From CAVHXA01 sp963639765 (GTDB lineage: Bacteria > Bacillota > Clostridia > Oscillospirales > Oscillospiraceae), in NCBI GenBank assembly GCA_963639765.1, contig CAVHXA010000098.1:1-6070 (forward strand): a stretch of DNA of 6,070 nt, written 5' to 3'. This document shows positions 4,660 to 6,070 of this stretch, one piece after another. The notes under the pieces were generated by a model. The model was not told the DNA's origin. It made no database searches and worked only from the letters and a program-made list of their open reading frames with translations. The position numbers and the translations under genes are program-made. How positions within the stretch are numbered: position 1 is the first letter of the stretch; each line of letters opens with the position of its first letter.

Positions 4660-5220
4660 TTACGCTTCCTCAAAATATTTCACATCGCCAATGCTGCAAA
4701 CGTATATCTGCCCCTCGTGATATTCGCTGTGTCCAGCGATTTGCGGATTATAGAACACCGTCGCATTACCGATGTCGGTAAATGTCTCGCCGTATACAAA
4801 CACCTCGCAAAAGGCGTTTAAGGCCGCGTCAGACACCCAGCTTGCCGGGGTAGTATACTGATACTCCCTGCATACGTCCTCCGGCGTGTAGCGGTTCCTG
4901 TGGCGGTTACAGGCGTTGAATAGGGCTTGTACAATGCCGCGGCATTGGTCAGCGTCGTTTCCCGCCTCCGCTGTGACGATCTGGAGCACCTTTGTCACGT
5001 TGTAGCCGAAGGTCTCATGCTCCCGGTCTGTGCCAATGGCGGCAATCACCGCCTCCGCGCTTTTCTCCGCTTCGTTCGGGTCTTCGTATGCCGTCTCGTG
5101 CGGGCCGCCCTCGATCACCAGAATCGTGCGTTCCTCGCGTTCCGGCTCCTTTGTGGAAAATCCGGTCAGCACCAACAAGACCGCCGCCAACAGAAGCAGC
5201 ACCCACCCGGCGGCGATCAT
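4660..5220 (-). CDS. SleB-like cell wall hydrolase with N-terminal membrane segment
   Basis: The 186-residue protein starts with a hydrophobic segment, GWVLLLLAAVLLVLTGF (about 5-21), then a charged linker. It could be an export signal or an anchor; there is no lipobox cysteine. From about residue 75 it matches the SleB/Hydrolase_2 type of peptidoglycan hydrolase: VTAEAGNDADQC with the likely catalytic Glu at 85, the VQALFNACNR helix in place of the usual aVxxVxLNR, then TPEDVCREYQY, GNATVFYNP (151-159) and a closing SIGDVKYF (176-183) that corresponds to IGxHxFY. Such enzymes cut glycan strands in spore germination or cell wall turnover. ATG 5220 has no ribosome binding site of its own, but a tiny ORF stops four bases upstream, so reinitiation is likely. 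It lies far from the lysis genes usually found after the tail module. Confidence 0.82.
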   Translation of the reverse strand: MIAAGWVLLLLAAVLLVLTGFSTKEPEREERTILVIEGGPHETAYEDPNEAEKSAEAVIAAIGTDREHETFGYNVTKVLQIVTAEAGNDADQCRGIVQALFNACNRHRNRYTPEDVCREYQYTTPASWVSDAALNAFCEVFVYGETFTDIGNATVFYNPQIAGHSEYHEGQIYVCSIGDVKYFEEA

Positions 5221-5224
5221 GCGG

Positions 5225-5260
5225 TCAGTTGTCGTTGGTCTCAGTCGTCTTATGTGGCAT
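5225..5260 (-). CDS. Possible 11-residue ORF directly before the hydrolase
   Basis: ATG 5260 opens MPHKTTETNDN and ends with TGA four bases before the hydrolase ATG. GAGAAAGGA precedes it at very short spacing (about two bases). The start lies inside the end of the 24-residue ORF at 5250-5324. It may only serve to carry ribosomes to the hydrolase start; a real product is doubtful. Confidence 0.25.
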   Translation of the reverse strand: MPHKTTETNDN

Positions 5261-5324
5261 CGTCCTTTCTCTCGCCGTATGAGCAGAAATCGTCATACAG
5301 CTTGTCACCATCAATCAGTCGCAT
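5250..5324 (-). CDS. 24-residue small protein with MRLIDGDKL start
   Basis: ATG 5324 is preceded by GAGGGAGGT at about seven bases, the best ribosome binding site in this part of the window. The peptide starts MRLIDGDKLYDDFCSYGERK and stops at TAA 5250-5252 after 24 residues. M-R-L-I-D-A/G-D-x-L is the well-known opening of small phage and prophage accessory proteins of roughly 80-130 residues that often end in a zinc ribbon. This one looks like that N-terminus only, so it is either a true micro-protein or a truncated relative of the gene at 5520-5858 (MAKYIDREAAL). It overlaps the end of the 69-residue gene by 14 bases, so it is in the same operon. Function unknown. Confidence 0.55.
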   Translation of the reverse strand: MRLIDGDKLYDDFCSYGERKDDAT

Positions 5325-5520
5325 TTTCTGTACCTCCCTCCAGTTTCTCACCGCACCACGGACAATACTTGGCCCGCAGTGTTACGGTCGGCGCATCACC
5401 GTCGAATCCACGCGTAAGGAGGAACGCCGGTGCGCCGGTCTCGGCATCGTTGATCCTAAACACCCTCATCTTCTGGCTTCCACTCCAGACATTTGACCCG
5501 TTCACACAGAAAATACACAT
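5311..5520 (-). CDS. Small zinc-ribbon phage protein, 69 residues
   Basis: The protein opens MCIFCVNGSNVWSG and contains RVFRINDAETGAPAFLLTRG, a beta-rich middle, and a C-terminal KYCPWCGEKL (about 51-60). A CxxC near the N-terminus and a CPWCG near the C-terminus are the two halves of a treble-clef or zinc-ribbon site, a layout common among Clostridia phage accessory proteins. Molecular role unknown. ATG 5520 shares one base with the stop of the upstream gene (TGATG), and GGAGGGG lies about ten bases before it, so translation is coupled. No regulatory site is visible between them. Confidence 0.72.
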   Translation of the reverse strand: MCIFCVNGSNVWSGSQKMRVFRINDAETGAPAFLLTRGFDGDAPTVTLRAKYCPWCGEKLEGGTENATD

Positions 5521-5858
5521 CAGTTATCATCCCCTCCGTCCATCTTCGCCCCGCAGTTGGGGCAGTAGGGCCATTTTCTCCCCCGCTCTAATCCTGTCCT
5601 CCAGCTTCCAGCGATCTTGCCACACACAGAGCACAGATTGTTTCTCAATCCAGCTCCGGGATATGTGTGCTCGTCCTCAAGCCATTCCCCATGCACCACT
5701 GGCGCAACGTCAGCGGTGGGGAGGCGCTCAAGGCAACAAAGTGCATCGTCCCAGCCTTGTCCATATGCGTCATCAAGGTTGTCGGTTTGATAACACCTAT
5801 TTGATTTTGGCGGTTCGCGCATTGACAATGCCGCTTCCCGGTCAATGTATTTCGCCAT
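5520..5858 (-). CDS. Phage zinc-ribbon protein with MAKYIDREA start
   Basis: From ATG 5858 the protein is 112 residues. It opens MAKYIDREAALSM, has GWDDALCCLERLPTADVAPV in the middle, then VVHGEWLED, CSVCGKIAG and a C-terminal YCPNCGAKMDGG. The order 'YIDREA, short helix ending LPxADVAPVVHGxW, CxxCG, CPNCGAKMD' is a very frequent accessory protein family in Firmicutes phages and prophages. The two CxxC pairs should bind zinc; the function is not known. The frame opens four residues earlier at 5873, but the chosen ATG shares a base with the upstream gene's TGA (TGATG) and has GGAGGG at seven bases. The same overlap occurs at the downstream junction, so this run of genes is translationally coupled. 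Confidence 0.82.
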   Translation of the reverse strand: MAKYIDREAALSMREPPKSNRCYQTDNLDDAYGQGWDDALCCLERLPTADVAPVVHGEWLEDEHTYPGAGLRNNLCSVCGKIAGSWRTGLERGRKWPYCPNCGAKMDGGDDN

Positions 5859-6070
5859 CATCTGTCCCTCCATCGGCAGTTGTCACACGCGCCCATGTAA
5901 GAGCGCGTATAGTTTCCGCATCTGCCGCACAGCTCGTTTTTCATGTCCCGGATTTCCTCCGGTGCAATGCCGGTGTCCTCATACTGCTTGAGCCTTGCCC
6001 ATACCTGCTTTTGGGAGCAGTTGTTGTTTTCCGGGCAGACCAGCTCACGGCATTGTGCAATATCGCAGAA
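5858..6070 (-). CDS. Partial Cys-rich phage protein (YEDTG family), C-terminal part
   Basis: An open frame enters from the right edge and gives 70 residues before TGA 5858-5860. It contains CDIAQCRELVCPENNNC, then VWARLKQYEDTGIAPEEIRD and a C-terminal LCGRCGNYTRSYMGACDNCR. The segment 'LxxYEDTGxxPEEI' is widespread in small Clostridia phage accessory proteins, where it usually precedes or follows cysteine clusters. Two CxxC pairs at the C-terminus could form one zinc site, and the N-terminal cysteines a second. The start lies outside the window. Its stop overlaps the next gene's ATG as TGATG, and the next gene's ribosome binding site lies within its last codons. Function unknown. Confidence 0.7.
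   Translation of the reverse strand, partial: FCDIAQCRELVCPENNNCSQKQVWARLKQYEDTGIAPEEIRDMKNELCGRCGNYTRSYMGACDNCRWRDR

Noticed and set aside
4566..4781. 71-residue plus-strand ORF with AGGAGGTG before GTG
   Set aside because: Its second half is antisense to the confident hydrolase gene, and no family resemblance is visible.

Overview
The window looks like part of a temperate siphovirus or prophage of a Gram-positive, Clostridia-type host, most likely an Oscillospiraceae-like gut bacterium. This rests on the terminase, SPP1-type portal and Rha genes, on several CxxC zinc-ribbon accessory proteins of the kind common in Clostridia phages, on strong Gram-positive ribosome binding sites, and on moderately high GC. 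The host assignment is inference. Nearly all genes lie on the minus strand and are read from right to left.

Right part (6070 to 4660): a tightly packed, translationally coupled run. It holds a partial Cys-rich protein, two zinc-ribbon proteins joined by TGATG stop/start overlaps, a 24-residue small ORF with a strong ribosome binding site, a possible 11-residue ORF, and a membrane-anchored or secreted SleB-like cell wall hydrolase.

Middle (4660 to 3000): an AT-rich stretch carries an extended -10 promoter. About 620 bases without a convincing protein gene follow, full of hairpins and possible pseudoknots, with a tRNA-like element that has perfect acceptor and T arms but no normal anticodon loop. 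The rha antirepressor-like gene comes next, then about 230 more bases packed with small hairpins. A 14-residue leader ORF and a small Cys-rich phage protein close the section.

Left part (3000 to 1): two small plus-strand genes, the second a ribbon-helix-helix-like protein, form a self-contained cassette inserted against the main transcription direction. The cassette has its own promoter, a perfect palindromic operator in the promoter spacer, and a terminator. Then, again on minus, come the small and large terminase subunits (overlapping by 8 bases) and the N-terminal part of an SPP1 gp6-like portal protein, whose start codon is not canonical.

The leftward genes form the entrance of the packaging and capsid module. 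The most interesting part is the structured, tRNA-associated non-coding region around 3960-4590. It resembles in size and context the large ornate phage RNAs (ROOL/GOLLD type), but I cannot confirm membership from sequence alone.
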